Source: Bdellovibrio sp. SKB1291214 (GTDB lineage: Bacteria > Bdellovibrionota > Bdellovibrionia > Bdellovibrionales > Bdellovibrionaceae). From it: a stretch of 64,000 nucleotides of DNA. Where the stretch lies: contig NZ_CP106855.1 of assembly GCF_002209355.2 (NCBI RefSeq), positions 2,294,001-2,358,000 on the forward strand. Reading direction: 5' to 3'. Numbering within the stretch: the stretch's first letter is position 1; every line of letters starts with the position of its first letter. The notes beneath the pieces were generated by a model that made no database searches, was not told the DNA's origin, and saw nothing but the letters and a program-made list of their open reading frames with translations. Shown one piece after another: positions 50,977 through 60,622 of this stretch. The position numbers were made by a program, and so were the translations under genes.

Positions 50977-52338
50977 ATGTTATTTAGACGACCCCCCAAA
51001 GGGGCTTCTATATTTCATTTGATTGTTTTTTGGGCAGTGCTAGCTGTCCCAGGTTTCGCTGTGGCCCAAGTGCGCACGGAAATGAAGCTATTCTCCGACT
51101 CCTTTATCAGCCCAGAATTTGAAGCTACGCAGAAAAATAACTACCAGTTTGTGGGTGCCGGCATTAAGACCGAGCCCTTTTCAGACGCAGCACTTCGTAT
51201 GGATATTTCCGGCGGTGTGGCGGTGGGTTCGCCTCTTTTGAATTATCTAAATATCGCTGAATTTTATGTGCAAACCAAACAAAGTGACACAGAGACGTTC
51301 TTTATAGGACGTAAAAAAATGCTGTGGAGTGAGCTCGACGCGCGTTGGGAATTGGGCGTGTGGGAGCCTCTTTTTAAATGGAACCCACTGGCTCCAGAAC
51401 GCCAAGGTCTGTCGGGTATTTTCTGGCAAACAGAAGGCAAACAATACTCATTCACTTTGTTTGCTTCGCCTATTTATATTCCAAGCCAAGGCCCGAGCTT
51501 TGAAATCGAAGACGGGGACTTTGTAAAAGGAAATCCGTGGTTTCACCAACCGCCACAAAGTGTGCGCATCTGGGATGAAGCCACTCAAATGCAGTACAAC
51601 ATGAATCAACCAAACACGACCGAAATTGTCGTGCAAAACTCCTATGGTGCAAAGATAGCCGTCGGGGACCCGAATGGCTTAAAGGCACAGTTAAGCTATA
51701 TTTATAAACCCGATAATACGTTGGCGATTGGTTATCAAGGCAGTCTTGATCTGAGCACTTTAAAAGGGAACGTCGAATTGCGTCCCCAAGTTTTCTATCA
51801 CTCGCTCACTGGCGGGGATTTAACTTATAAAACCGGCCGTTTGCGTATGGGGATTAGCACGATTTTGGATCGCCCCACAAAAGAAAATGTTTTTAATGAT
51901 CCAGATTGGACTCAACCTGTTTTCGAAGATGCTTTGCTAGTAAGTCCCTTTGTCGAGTGGGACAATGGAAACTGGGCCCTCAATATCATGCGCTTGGATA
52001 TCTATGGCGGTAAAGTGACAGAGACAGGGGCGGACTTGGCCAATGAGCCATTGACGAATCTGTATCCATTCTATGAAGCCAACCAGATTTCGGTATTGAA
52101 CAACTTGAGCTTAGGCAAAGCCCGCCGCTTGCTTTCCAAAGTAAGCTACATGATGTCTGATAAAAATGATTTTCAACTATTCCGAGTCCATACTCGTCTG
52201 CGCTTGTCAGGCTTGTGGTCCTTCTTTGGCGAGATGCAAATGCTCAAAGCCGGTCCCACTTCAAAAGAAAATCAAAATGAACTGGCGCAGTTTGCAAACA
52301 ACGACCGTTTGATGTTAGGAGCAGCTTATGTCTTTTAA
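50977..52338 (+). CDS. Outer-membrane beta-barrel, first gene of lipoprotein module B
   Basis: The start at ATG 50977 has an AGGGAG ribosome site; the longer frame from 50905 is unlikely. About 453 residues with a signal peptide ending FAVAQ, then beta-rich with the same marks as the 16012 barrel (GRKK, RWELGVWEPL, PIYIPSQGP) and a closing GAAYVF. The lipoprotein ATG is embedded in the final TAT GTC TTT TAA codons, exactly as in module A (11-base overlap). It diverges from the LPS operon. The function is unknown. Confidence 0.75.
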   Translation: MLFRRPPKGASIFHLIVFWAVLAVPGFAVAQVRTEMKLFSDSFISPEFEATQKNNYQFVGAGIKTEPFSDAALRMDISGGVAVGSPLLNYLNIAEFYVQTKQSDTETFFIGRKKMLWSELDARWELGVWEPLFKWNPLAPERQGLSGIFWQTEGKQYSFTLFASPIYIPSQGPSFEIEDGDFVKGNPWFHQPPQSVRIWDEATQMQYNMNQPNTTEIVVQNSYGAKIAVGDPNGLKAQLSYIYKPDNTLAIGYQGSLDLSTLKGNVELRPQVFYHSLTGGDLTYKTGRLRMGISTILDRPTKENVFNDPDWTQPVFEDALLVSPFVEWDNGNWALNIMRLDIYGGKVTETGADLANEPLTNLYPFYEANQISVLNNLSLGKARRLLSKVSYMMSDKNDFQLFRVHTRLRLSGLWSFFGEMQMLKAGPTSKENQNELAQFANNDRLMLGAAYVF

Positions 52339-54721
52339 GAATAAGCTCTCTTTATTAATGGCCTCGTTGATCATGACGACATCCGTGGTGGGTTGCAGCG
52401 ATTTTATCAATGGCCGTGAGACCAAAGAAGAAGAACTGCATTTCGCTAATGATAAGCTGGTCTGTTTAAGAGATGTGCCTGCTTCTTTGAAACGCTTAAC
52501 AACAGGCGATGCGGAATCTAAAGAAATCATTATCTCGGTGGATTGTCTGCGCGAAGCCCTGGTGTACTTCCAAAAGAAAACTTACGGGGCGCAAAGCAAT
52601 GCCTACACAGTGGAAGAAATGCGTCGTTTCTTCAGTAAGTATTTTTTAAAAGAAAACGTTGTGACTCCGGAGTTCGCTCTGGAATTGATGAAAATTAAAA
52701 AGGCCCTTCTGGGTGGTTCGAATAATAATCTGACTAAGGATGAAATCACTCGTTTGGTCGAAGTGCTGGCGATTTTACGTGATGAGGCGGTGGATTTAGC
52801 GCCGCATATCAAGCTATTGCTTTTAAAAACGGAAGTGGACGAGGCGAACTGGCAGCAGGTTTCGGCAGCGACAGAGCAACTGCGCATCGGTGCTCAACGT
52901 TTACTGGAAAAAACCGAGCTCAGCCGTTCTGATTATTCCTTTGAAGACGGCAAACGTGCGATCAAAGGTTTCAAAGAATTCGTGAAAGAAAAAGACACAG
53001 AGGCCCGTGTATCGCAGTGGCTGCCTGTGGTGGAAGTGGTTAAGAATGTGCTGATGGGCCGGGAAGCTCAGCTTGCAACCTTCAGTCAGTGGAAGGGCAG
53101 TCTGAACAGCTTGGTGGATTTATACGGCTTATTCCTAAAGTACCACTACGTGATTCATAATTTCGATACCAGCAATCAAACCAAAGTGCGCGAAGTCAGT
53201 CAGTTTATTGGTCAAGCGATTGACTTGATCGAAGGATGTCCTCAAATCACCACCCGTGGCATGATTCCATTGGAAGATATTGATAATTTAATTGAGACGA
53301 TTTTGAATCTGCCCCAGGTAAAAAAAGTTGTTCAGATTCGCCCTGTTTCCGTCGAGACTTTGTATCGCGCTGCCATTTTGAGATTGTTAGAACCGGGTCG
53401 TAACGGAGATTCTCGAGGTATATTAGGGCTTGAGAAAAAGCACATCGTCGCTTTACGTCGTGAATACAATGTTTGGAGATTAGTCCAAAGCTTTGCGGAT
53501 TCTCAGTTGCAAGGCCAACGTTCCGTGGATGCTCCCATCCCTAGAAACGAACTCCTGTTGAACTATAAACAGTTCGATAACGGCTCGGTGATTAATAATG
53601 GTTTGTCATCAGATCCCTACGAACAAACGGCTTTGTTGAATGCTTGGAATGACTTTGGAGATTTACTAAAATCCAATGTTTTGATCGTTTATAATAAAAA
53701 CGGGCGTATTGAAGAATACAATAATAATGATACTCTTTCGACCACGTGGACCGGTCTTACAAAATCAAATTTGATGCGTGCAATGTCCCGTGCCCTGATG
53801 TTGGCCTATGGTAAAGAGACCAGTGGTGAACTTAAAAAAGCGACGATCCAACCCGAGGGCCTATACACTTGGTACGAGGATTTTAAAGAGCTGATGTTTG
53901 ACCTTAAAGCGTTTGATCGACGTACGGGCAATACGGCTTCGCGTTCGTTCCAAGAGGCGAATTTCTTTACGTTCAGTGGTAATGGCGATGATTACATGAA
54001 TCAAAGGGAGACCTATGAGTTCGTGAGCTTGCTGTTCAGTGCAGGCTTGTCGTCTTCGGCATCGATTTATAATGACATGTTGGTCGAAGGCTGTGGTAAA
54101 GCGAATGGTTTGTCGCTGCGTGAAGATACAGATCCACTGGGCTTTTATTATTTGAATGATAAGTGCTTTGAAAGTCAGTTCCGTTTGCAGTTCAACAAGC
54201 ATTTTGACAACTTGCCTGAGATGTCCAAATGGGTTGCGCGCATGACTCCGGCGGAATGGACTGAGTTCTATTCAACATTGCGATTCCTGTCTCGCGTTTC
54301 TGATAAAGAAGACGAAGGCTTGGTTGAGGTTGCCAACATCAGAACAATGGTGACAATCATCCATTACATCGAGTCGATCATGGTGAGCTATGATAAAGAT
54401 CGTAATCAGACTTTGTCGCTGGATGAGGTCTATGCCGCATCTCCACGCTTTATGCCGTTTATTAAGAAAAGCACCACTGTGACGATGGAAACCCTGTTGA
54501 ACCAAGGTTTTGCTTACCTCGTATTCTATGGCAAAGAGGGCAATGGGGCTCAATTAGCATGGTTCCAAGCACAGAAGATCTGGATGAATGAAGCAACGCG
54601 AATGAACCTTCTTCGCGTGATTAAAGTTATCAAGCAGAAAGATATGGATAAGGCCGCGCAGCAACAGAGATCGGCTCAAGGCTATTCAGCGCAAAATAAA
54701 GCAAAAATCCTCGTAAAATAG
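52328..54721 (+). CDS. EF-hand lipoprotein of module B
   Basis: A 797-residue lipoprotein with lipobox SVVGC (Cys23). It is mostly helical and homologous to the module A lipoprotein, with one clear copy of the GG motif (MKIKKALLGGSNNNLTKDE), a second degenerate one (VKNVLMGREAQ), and a canonical EF-hand loop DKDRNQTLSLDE at residues 689-700. Cysteines near 590-620 correspond to those in module A. It is shorter than module A because it has one, not two, of the repeated blocks. The AGGAG ribosome site lies within the barrel gene. Probably surface-located; the function is unknown. Confidence 0.73.
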   Translation: MSFKNKLSLLMASLIMTTSVVGCSDFINGRETKEEELHFANDKLVCLRDVPASLKRLTTGDAESKEIIISVDCLREALVYFQKKTYGAQSNAYTVEEMRRFFSKYFLKENVVTPEFALELMKIKKALLGGSNNNLTKDEITRLVEVLAILRDEAVDLAPHIKLLLLKTEVDEANWQQVSAATEQLRIGAQRLLEKTELSRSDYSFEDGKRAIKGFKEFVKEKDTEARVSQWLPVVEVVKNVLMGREAQLATFSQWKGSLNSLVDLYGLFLKYHYVIHNFDTSNQTKVREVSQFIGQAIDLIEGCPQITTRGMIPLEDIDNLIETILNLPQVKKVVQIRPVSVETLYRAAILRLLEPGRNGDSRGILGLEKKHIVALRREYNVWRLVQSFADSQLQGQRSVDAPIPRNELLLNYKQFDNGSVINNGLSSDPYEQTALLNAWNDFGDLLKSNVLIVYNKNGRIEEYNNNDTLSTTWTGLTKSNLMRAMSRALMLAYGKETSGELKKATIQPEGLYTWYEDFKELMFDLKAFDRRTGNTASRSFQEANFFTFSGNGDDYMNQRETYEFVSLLFSAGLSSSASIYNDMLVEGCGKANGLSLREDTDPLGFYYLNDKCFESQFRLQFNKHFDNLPEMSKWVARMTPAEWTEFYSTLRFLSRVSDKEDEGLVEVANIRTMVTIIHYIESIMVSYDKDRNQTLSLDEVYAASPRFMPFIKKSTTVTMETLLNQGFAYLVFYGKEGNGAQLAWFQAQKIWMNEATRMNLLRVIKVIKQKDMDKAAQQQRSAQGYSAQNKAKILVK

Positions 54722-54731
54722 TCTTCCGAAA

Positions 54732-55847
54732 TTGAACAGCTTCCCAAAGTACGTTAAGGTCTTTGGAATGTTGGGGTTTAGTTTTTGGGGAGCAGTTTTT
54801 GGGTTGTGTTTGGTGTCGCCAGTGGCGATGGCAAATGCCCATGCAATGGATGAAGAAGTCCCCATCGTTGTTCGTGAACCTGCTTCTGAGCCTGCCTATT
54901 ATGCCAATAAAGATGCCACAGCTCGCATCGATACCTTTCTTGATAACAAGACCCTCAAAGCCAACACGCACTTTAACGACTGGCGTGTGGGCGAGACAGT
55001 CTCTGTTGAATCACAAAAAAGTGGGGTAGGGGTTATCGGGTTTTTGGAAATTCTAGGAGTTTCCAATAATGAAGATGGGACTTATCAAATCACGGCGGAA
55101 CTCTTGCGCCAATCTCGCCTGCATTTCATTCAGATTGGCGATCAAATCAGTCACATCAATCTGTCGTCAGAAAATGACAAGTACAAGGGCACCACGGATT
55201 TATTGATCAAACGCCGTGGAAAAAATATTTCCGCTAAATACAAACCTCTGTTCACTCAAGGTGTGTCCGTGGGTGAAACGGCCGAGACATTGTGGCAGAA
55301 CGAATATCTTTTAGCTTGGTACGGTCAGGCCAATTTCGGTGTGACGGATAAACTGTCAGTGGGAACAGTTTTAACGGGGGATATCGCAGGAGCTTACAAT
55401 GCCTCTGCGAAATACCGCGTCTTTCAGTCCGATTCCAATACATTTTCTGTGGGCGCGAATACGGCCCATGTTCCCAGTGACAGTTCTAACACTCTGAACT
55501 TTACGGTGTACTGGGATTCTATTTCTTCGGAAAGCGTGATTTCTCACACCATGTTCACGGTGGCGGCAATGTCTTTTGCTAACGCCTCTGACATCACGGC
55601 AGTAAAGTCCCTGGGGACGACGTCCTTCCAAACGGGGTACGAGTTTATCAGCGACAACTGGGATCGTGTTTTACTGGGTCCTTCGTATAACTTTGAAACC
55701 AAAGCACTGGGTGGTTATTTAACCTATGTGAAAATTTGGGATCGTTTTCATTTCAGCTTATCACTTAATGCCACGGATGTTTCTTCATTCAAGCTTTCCG
55801 CGACGGATGGTTATTACGTTCTGTTTGATGCTTACTGGAGATTCTAA
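54732..55847 (+). CDS. Secreted outer-membrane protein, third gene of module B
   Basis: A 371-residue protein from TTG 54732; this keeps a charged signal-peptide start, while ATG 54768 with an AAGG site is the alternative. The signal peptide ends NAHA. The first half holds small beta domains and a helical insertion; the last 180 residues are barrel-like and end in LFDAYWRF. It begins ten bases after the module B lipoprotein stop, so it is in the same operon. No counterpart is seen next to modules A or C. The family is unknown. Confidence 0.68.
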   Translation: MNSFPKYVKVFGMLGFSFWGAVFGLCLVSPVAMANAHAMDEEVPIVVREPASEPAYYANKDATARIDTFLDNKTLKANTHFNDWRVGETVSVESQKSGVGVIGFLEILGVSNNEDGTYQITAELLRQSRLHFIQIGDQISHINLSSENDKYKGTTDLLIKRRGKNISAKYKPLFTQGVSVGETAETLWQNEYLLAWYGQANFGVTDKLSVGTVLTGDIAGAYNASAKYRVFQSDSNTFSVGANTAHVPSDSSNTLNFTVYWDSISSESVISHTMFTVAAMSFANASDITAVKSLGTTSFQTGYEFISDNWDRVLLGPSYNFETKALGGYLTYVKIWDRFHFSLSLNATDVSSFKLSATDGYYVLFDAYWRF

Positions 55848-55849
55848 TC

Positions 55850-57058
55850 GTGAAATTCTTTATTTCGACGCCCCTTGGGTTTGAAAACACTGCTCTTTTG
55901 GAGATGAAAGAGGTCTGGCCTTATTTGTTAGGTAAAGATGCCAAGACGCACGCGTTGTCATTCCCCGAAGTGGAAGTGATGATGGGAGGTTTGGAATTTG
56001 AGACGGAGCTGTTTCAAGCCTTGCAACTAAATTTCTTTTTGAAAACTGCCAATCGTCTTTTGCTTCGTATGACGTCTTTCAAAACGAAAGATCTGCCAAA
56101 ATTTTATCAAAAATTTAAATCCCTTCCTTGGAAAGAGTATCTTCAGCACGGCAACGTCGAGTGGGAAGTGGCTGCGCAAAAAAGCCGCTTGAACAACGAA
56201 AAGCGTCTGCAAGAAAGCGCTGAAAAAGCTTTGTCTGAAATTTTCGCAGGTCAAACAGGTGAAACACCTTGTGCTTCGATTTATATCCGTATGGATGATG
56301 ATCTTTGCACGATCAGTCTCGATGCCACAGGCGAGCATTTGCACAAGCGTGGATGGTCGATACTTAAAGGTGAAGCCCCAATGCGTGAAACGATCGCTGC
56401 TGAACTTCTGCGTGAAATGATCGGCGAAGCAACTCCAGGTGAAGTAGCTGGGGCTACTTTATGTGACCCGATGATGGGATCAGGAACTTTCCTGACAGAG
56501 GCGCGCGCCTTGTGGTCCGGTCAGTTCCAAAGGGATTTCGCCTTCAAACAATGGAAGAAATGCCCAAAGCTTTTCTTGTCTCCAAGCTTTGCTTTTAACT
56601 ATGAAATTCCAGCTCGTGCTCCGTTTAAGGCTTTGTTGGGCATGGATATCAATCCCGAGATGCCTAACATCACCGAAAAAAACTTCGCCGAAGTTGAGTC
56701 TCAGCTAAAGGCCTATCAAAGGGATCAATTTAAACCCCAGGACCACAAATTCTGGGCCCAAAACTCCCTGGAAGCCCCTCAAGGTACGGACACACTTTCT
56801 CCGATCGGTAAGGCCCCTCAGGCTTTGTGGATGGTGGTCAATCCCCCTTATGGGGAGCGTTTGCCGGTGGCTGGGAAGGGTGGGCTTAAAGCTCTGGCGG
56901 CGGAGCTGTGTCGTCTTTACAAGCCCCAGAAGCTGGGGATCCTATATCCGGAAAAGGATAAGGTCGATCCGGCCCCTAACGGCTATAAAATCGAAAAGGA
57001 GATCAAAATTAACAATGGCGGCATCCGCTGTCTGTTCACAATTTTGACACCCCTGTAA
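55850..57058 (+). CDS. THUMP-type RNA methyltransferase (RlmK/L-like)
   Basis: The 402-residue protein starts at GTG 55850. It has an N-terminal THUMP-like RNA-binding region (about 1-160) and a Rossmann methyltransferase part with GEAPMRETIAAELL, DPMMGSGTFLTEA (SAM binding, about 205) and NPPYGER (catalytic, about 330). It probably methylates 23S rRNA guanosine N2. Oddly, just before NPPY a 13-codon segment flanked by direct repeats (GCCCCTCA) matches the giant hairpin at 33136. The catalytic motifs are intact. Confidence 0.87.
   Translation: MKFFISTPLGFENTALLEMKEVWPYLLGKDAKTHALSFPEVEVMMGGLEFETELFQALQLNFFLKTANRLLLRMTSFKTKDLPKFYQKFKSLPWKEYLQHGNVEWEVAAQKSRLNNEKRLQESAEKALSEIFAGQTGETPCASIYIRMDDDLCTISLDATGEHLHKRGWSILKGEAPMRETIAAELLREMIGEATPGEVAGATLCDPMMGSGTFLTEARALWSGQFQRDFAFKQWKKCPKLFLSPSFAFNYEIPARAPFKALLGMDINPEMPNITEKNFAEVESQLKAYQRDQFKPQDHKFWAQNSLEAPQGTDTLSPIGKAPQALWMVVNPPYGERLPVAGKGGLKALAAELCRLYKPQKLGILYPEKDKVDPAPNGYKIEKEIKINNGGIRCLFTILTPL
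56774..56820 (+). repeat. Possible palindrome-derived insertion inside the methyltransferase gene
   Basis: GCCCCTCA occurs at 56774-56781 and again at 56813-56820. Between them, starting at 56781, AAGGTACGGACACACTT matches the arm of the hairpin at 33133 over 17 bases, 20 of 22 when extended. The period is 39 bases, so the reading frame is kept. Confidence 0.7.
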
Positions 57059-57110
57059 AAGAGGATTTGTCTCTGGCGGAATCTTCCTGATCGGGTTAGA
57101 TTCTGCCCCT

Positions 57111-58052
57111 ATGAAAAGCCTAAAAGTATTTTCCGCTCTATTTTTGTCCTCTGCACTTTTAACGACTGCTTGCACTCCGCAAGATAAGCAGATCGGCACG
57201 CCTGACGTTATGGCGAAAATCAAATATCCAAAAGGGACAAAAGGAAAAACAGGCGGCGGTGCTTATGAAAAAGGCGCTTTCAAAATAGGTGCCTACGCGA
57301 CATCGTCAGTGATCATGGAAAAACAAATCGAGGCGTTGGAGTTGGTACAATTGGCGTTGGGCCACGCAGACGCGACAAAGTCTTTGTACACATTGAGCGA
57401 GAAAGTGACTGACAGTGAAAAGTCACTAACGACTTTCAAGATTTCTTCGACACAAGAAGAAGTAAACTACGATAATAAATTGGGCTCGTTCAAAGGCAAA
57501 ATGTCTAAGGGCTTCGATGTGGTTATCAATGGTGCTACTTCTGCCGTTTCCATTTCTGCAACAAAAATCAAAACAACTGCAGATGCAGTTAATTTGAAAA
57601 AGACATTCGTGAATGTTTTTGAAAATTCATATGCTGCGAACCTGACAGTGGATGCTCAAGATGCATCCAAGTTGAACTTGGTTGTCGAAGCATCAGGTAA
57701 CTTCAATGCGGGTAGCGATAAGGGCTTTAAAAAAGACGACTATTCATTGAAAATGTTGATCGTGGTGGATGCAGCGAGCTTGAATGAGCCCACTGTAAAA
57801 GTCCTTTCTTCGACAGCTGTGATGGAACTGGGTAGCGATAAAGTTGAAGTGTCATCTGCTGGTTACAGCTTAAAAGTTGAAGGTCGCTGCAACGAACTTA
57901 TCGGTTCCGGCAAAATTGAGTCCGACAAATATAAAAATCCAATCGCCTTCGATGCATCAACTATTACAGTTGGTGGTAACAGATGGAAACAAGACCTTGC
58001 ACAATGTGGTCACCGTCCAACGGTTGATATCGGTCGCTTGTTAGTTTACTAA
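57111..58052 (+). CDS. Lipoprotein of unknown function
   Basis: A 313-residue protein with lipobox LTTAC (Cys21). The mature part is Thr/Ser/Lys-rich with alternating strand and loop pattern, resembling a beta-sandwich (KISSTQEEVNYDNKLG, SAGYSLKVEG). One cysteine pair (CNELIGS and AQCGHR) could form a disulfide. No known family. The gene is flanked by a bidirectional terminator downstream. Confidence 0.68.
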   Translation: MKSLKVFSALFLSSALLTTACTPQDKQIGTPDVMAKIKYPKGTKGKTGGGAYEKGAFKIGAYATSSVIMEKQIEALELVQLALGHADATKSLYTLSEKVTDSEKSLTTFKISSTQEEVNYDNKLGSFKGKMSKGFDVVINGATSAVSISATKIKTTADAVNLKKTFVNVFENSYAANLTVDAQDASKLNLVVEASGNFNAGSDKGFKKDDYSLKMLIVVDAASLNEPTVKVLSSTAVMELGSDKVEVSSAGYSLKVEGRCNELIGSGKIESDKYKNPIAFDASTITVGGNRWKQDLAQCGHRPTVDIGRLLVY

Positions 58053-58100
58053 GATTTTTTGTAAAGCAAAAGCAAGGGCGGTCAGGCAACTGACCAGGGT

Positions 58101-58138
58101 AATAAAAAAGCCGTGGTTTAAAACGCGGCTTTTTTATT
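58101..58138. terminator. Bidirectional intrinsic terminator
   Basis: Fifteen-base stem AATAAAAAAGCCGTG / CGCGGCTTTTTTATT with one mismatch, between the convergent lipoprotein and nuclease-like genes. Confidence 0.88.
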
Positions 58139-58164
58139 TGTACGCTCGATGATTTTAAGAGCGA

Positions 58165-59352
58165 CTATTTCTTTTTAGACTTCGCAGGGACTTTCTTCGT
58201 AGTTTTTTTAGCCGTCGCCGGAGCTTCATCTTTCACCGGAGTCTTAGCTTCGCTTCTTTGTTTCAAACGCACATAGAGCGGGAAGTGATCCGCCACGCCA
58301 TCCTGCGCATCGTAATCCCAGCGTTTTGGATACTTACCTTTTTTAAGGTGAACCGGATTGTAGCGAATCACATCGATTGTCTGCGGAAGCATTTGATAGC
58401 TGCCAGCTCCATCGGCTTGAAGTGCTGGGCTGTAAACTTGGGCATCAAGGAAGGACCAAGAACCACGATAGTTGTGAGTCCCAGGACAGTCTTTGCAACC
58501 TACAAAATGAGAAACAGCGCCACCTTTAGATAGGATGTCACGGAAGATATGAGCCTTCTCCTCCTCTTCAGCCGAGATATTCAAGTCTCCACCGAAAACC
58601 ACCATCGCATTGGGACCTTTTGCTTTGATCAAGTCCACAGCAAATTGTGCGATTTGTTGACGCCAGTAAGTTGGGTTTGCTTGAGAAGGGAAGTGGCCCA
58701 CCAGGAAGGTAATAGGATCGCCATTAGGTGCCTTTACAGTCACTTCAAGGATACGGCGCGAGCGCTCCATCCATTCACGGTCTTTTTCATTTTCTGGTTT
58801 CCAAGGGATTGGATGTAACACGGGTTTACCCACCAATGGAAAGCGCGATAAGAATGCCACGTTGATACCGCGTTTGTCAGGTCCATCGATAATCACTTGA
58901 GTTGTGTATTTTGCAGGGGCCAAGTGGTCGTTCAATTGTTTAAGAACCACGTCACTTTCGATTTCCATGATCATCAAGTTGTCAGGACCGTTGTTATCAA
59001 CTCCCAAGATGACCTTAGAAAGATTCGTTAGCTTTTTCTCCAACGCCTCTGGAGACCAGTCCGTGGAAAGACACTCGTTTTGGCGGTAAGAACCTTCGTT
59101 ATTTTTGACACATGCAGTGCGCAGGGATGCATCGCTTTTCTTCATATAAAGCGGCATGTATGTTTCGTCGTTGTGCCCTGGAGTCTTTACAGTGTCGAAC
59201 AAGTTTTCGACGTTGAAGGACATCACGCTGATTTCGTTGTCTGCCTTGGGCGGAAGGTCCCATTGTTTTTTCGAGAAGGAAACAGCACAGCCCGTAAGGG
59301 AGGCCAATACCAGAGGCAAAATCAGGTTCTTTAAGAAGGAATGCTTTTTCAT
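58165..59352 (-). CDS. Endonuclease/exonuclease/phosphatase-fold lipoprotein
   Basis: About 395 residues with lipobox LTGC; the start is ATG 59352 (ATG 59358 is also possible). The EEP signature is complete: MSFNVENLF (Asn/Glu), MEIESD, GHFPSQANP (catalytic His), GGDLN and DHFPLY near the end. This fold contains exonuclease III-like nucleases, sphingomyelinases and phosphatases, so the substrate is uncertain; an exported nuclease or phosphodiesterase is plausible. A Lys/Pro/Ala tail (TKKVPAKSKKK) at the C-terminus might bind nucleic acid or lipids. Confidence 0.83.
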   Translation of the reverse strand: MKKHSFLKNLILPLVLASLTGCAVSFSKKQWDLPPKADNEISVMSFNVENLFDTVKTPGHNDETYMPLYMKKSDASLRTACVKNNEGSYRQNECLSTDWSPEALEKKLTNLSKVILGVDNNGPDNLMIMEIESDVVLKQLNDHLAPAKYTTQVIIDGPDKRGINVAFLSRFPLVGKPVLHPIPWKPENEKDREWMERSRRILEVTVKAPNGDPITFLVGHFPSQANPTYWRQQIAQFAVDLIKAKGPNAMVVFGGDLNISAEEEEKAHIFRDILSKGGAVSHFVGCKDCPGTHNYRGSWSFLDAQVYSPALQADGAGSYQMLPQTIDVIRYNPVHLKKGKYPKRWDYDAQDGVADHFPLYVRLKQRSEAKTPVKDEAPATAKKTTKKVPAKSKKK

Positions 59353-59487
59353 AGGCATTCACAGTAGAGGTTCTTGCGCGTCTGCTCAAGTCAAAAGACT
59401 GTCTAATTTTTGACTATTGTTTAATGCAAGGCGCTATGGCATAACTTCCAGGACTTTGTCGTAAGCATCCGTAATTAGGAGTGAAAA

Positions 59488-60411
59488 ATGTTAAGAAAAG
59501 CGACCGGTTTTTTGATCGCAAGTTTGTTCGTTTCTTCTGCTTTTGCAGCGGTACTCGACGGTGACGACTTTGTTTCCGCAACTTCAGTGGGTGGTCGCGC
59601 TAACGACTGGTCTTTGACTTTCTTCTCCATCGCTTCCCAAGCGAATATGAAACCAGGCAAAACAGAAACAAGCACACGCTCTTTAGATACTTACGACTAT
59701 TTCTCTTTAAATTATAAAGTAAGCGGCGAGGAAAGAGCTTCTTTGCGTTTGCCATTCTTGTACAACACTGCAGGACAAGACGAATACGGCGAACAACAAA
59801 CTTCTAACTTTGCCATGCAAGACATCCACTTCGTGTATCAAAACTACGACTTGGGTTATTTTGGCGATATCGATCTTTCAGGTAAAGTGAAAGTGTACCT
59901 TCCATCCAGCAAAGTCTCTCAAGAACAAGGTTTGATCACAAAGATTCGTCTTGAAGGTTACGCGGACTATAGACTCTCTCGTCGTTGGTCTTTGGCGTAC
60001 GTTGCGAAACCAGATATTTACTGGCAAAGCCAAACGGCAAGTTTGAATTCATCGATCCCAACTTTCGATGACGGGATGTATGTGACAGACCCACGTCAAA
60101 CGAATAAGCAATTCGGTCTAGAGCACTACTTGCAAGTTCAGTGGGAAATTAATCAGATGTTCGCGTTTTCCACGAAAACGGGATTCGTTGAAAATTGGTA
60201 CCACTCTTCTGCAACGGAAGGTTTAGAAGGGGATCACACGACTGCTCTTCGCTTGGGCTTAAACATGTGGATTAAACCCGTTCGTGGATTGTCATTCTCT
60301 TTAGGTATCGGCAACGATTCGATGCTGGGCTCTTATAAAGGTGAAGATACAAAAATCTGGCAACCATTCAATACGCAGTATTCTTTGATGACGAACATCT
60401 ATGTCTTGTAG
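59488..60411 (+). CDS. Secreted outer-membrane barrel protein
   Basis: A 307-residue protein with a signal peptide ending SSAFA. Many alternating strands with aromatic ends follow (YDYFSLNYKVSG, DIHFVYQNYDLG, RWSLAYVAKPDIY, LMTNIYVL), consistent with a porin-like barrel of about 12 strands. The family is unknown. It is bounded by a strong terminator and is transcribed away from the nuclease-like gene. Confidence 0.75.
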   Translation: MLRKATGFLIASLFVSSAFAAVLDGDDFVSATSVGGRANDWSLTFFSIASQANMKPGKTETSTRSLDTYDYFSLNYKVSGEERASLRLPFLYNTAGQDEYGEQQTSNFAMQDIHFVYQNYDLGYFGDIDLSGKVKVYLPSSKVSQEQGLITKIRLEGYADYRLSRRWSLAYVAKPDIYWQSQTASLNSSIPTFDDGMYVTDPRQTNKQFGLEHYLQVQWEINQMFAFSTKTGFVENWYHSSATEGLEGDHTTALRLGLNMWIKPVRGLSFSLGIGNDSMLGSYKGEDTKIWQPFNTQYSLMTNIYVL

Positions 60412-60448
60412 TCGCGACTAGCGATCTACCGTTACAGCAGTTTTTTGC

Positions 60449-60482
60449 AAAAAGGCCCCTCCGAAAGAGTGGCCTTTTTTTA
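60449..60482 (+). terminator. Intrinsic terminator
   Basis: AAAAAGGCC stem paired with GGCCTTTTTTT around a CCTCCGAAAGAGT loop with extra pairing, just after the barrel gene. Confidence 0.88.
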
Positions 60483-60622
60483 TTCGCTTTGCGAGACCAT
60501 GGGAGGTTGTTTCTAGCAAAGCTGGTTGGAATACCTTGAGAATCCATTTGATATTGTCCGAAGATCCCTCTTAACTTAAGTTCTGAATTCCGCCACCCGA
60601 AACGTGTCCGTCAGGAGCGTGT

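Noticed and set aside
50814-50999. Minus-strand 61-residue frame before the heptosyltransferase
   Set aside because: Basic composition and no signal; it lies in the divergent promoter region.
60560-60600. A flagellar sigma-28 promoter before the MCP gene
   Set aside because: Only loose resemblance to the TAAA / GCCGATAA consensus.
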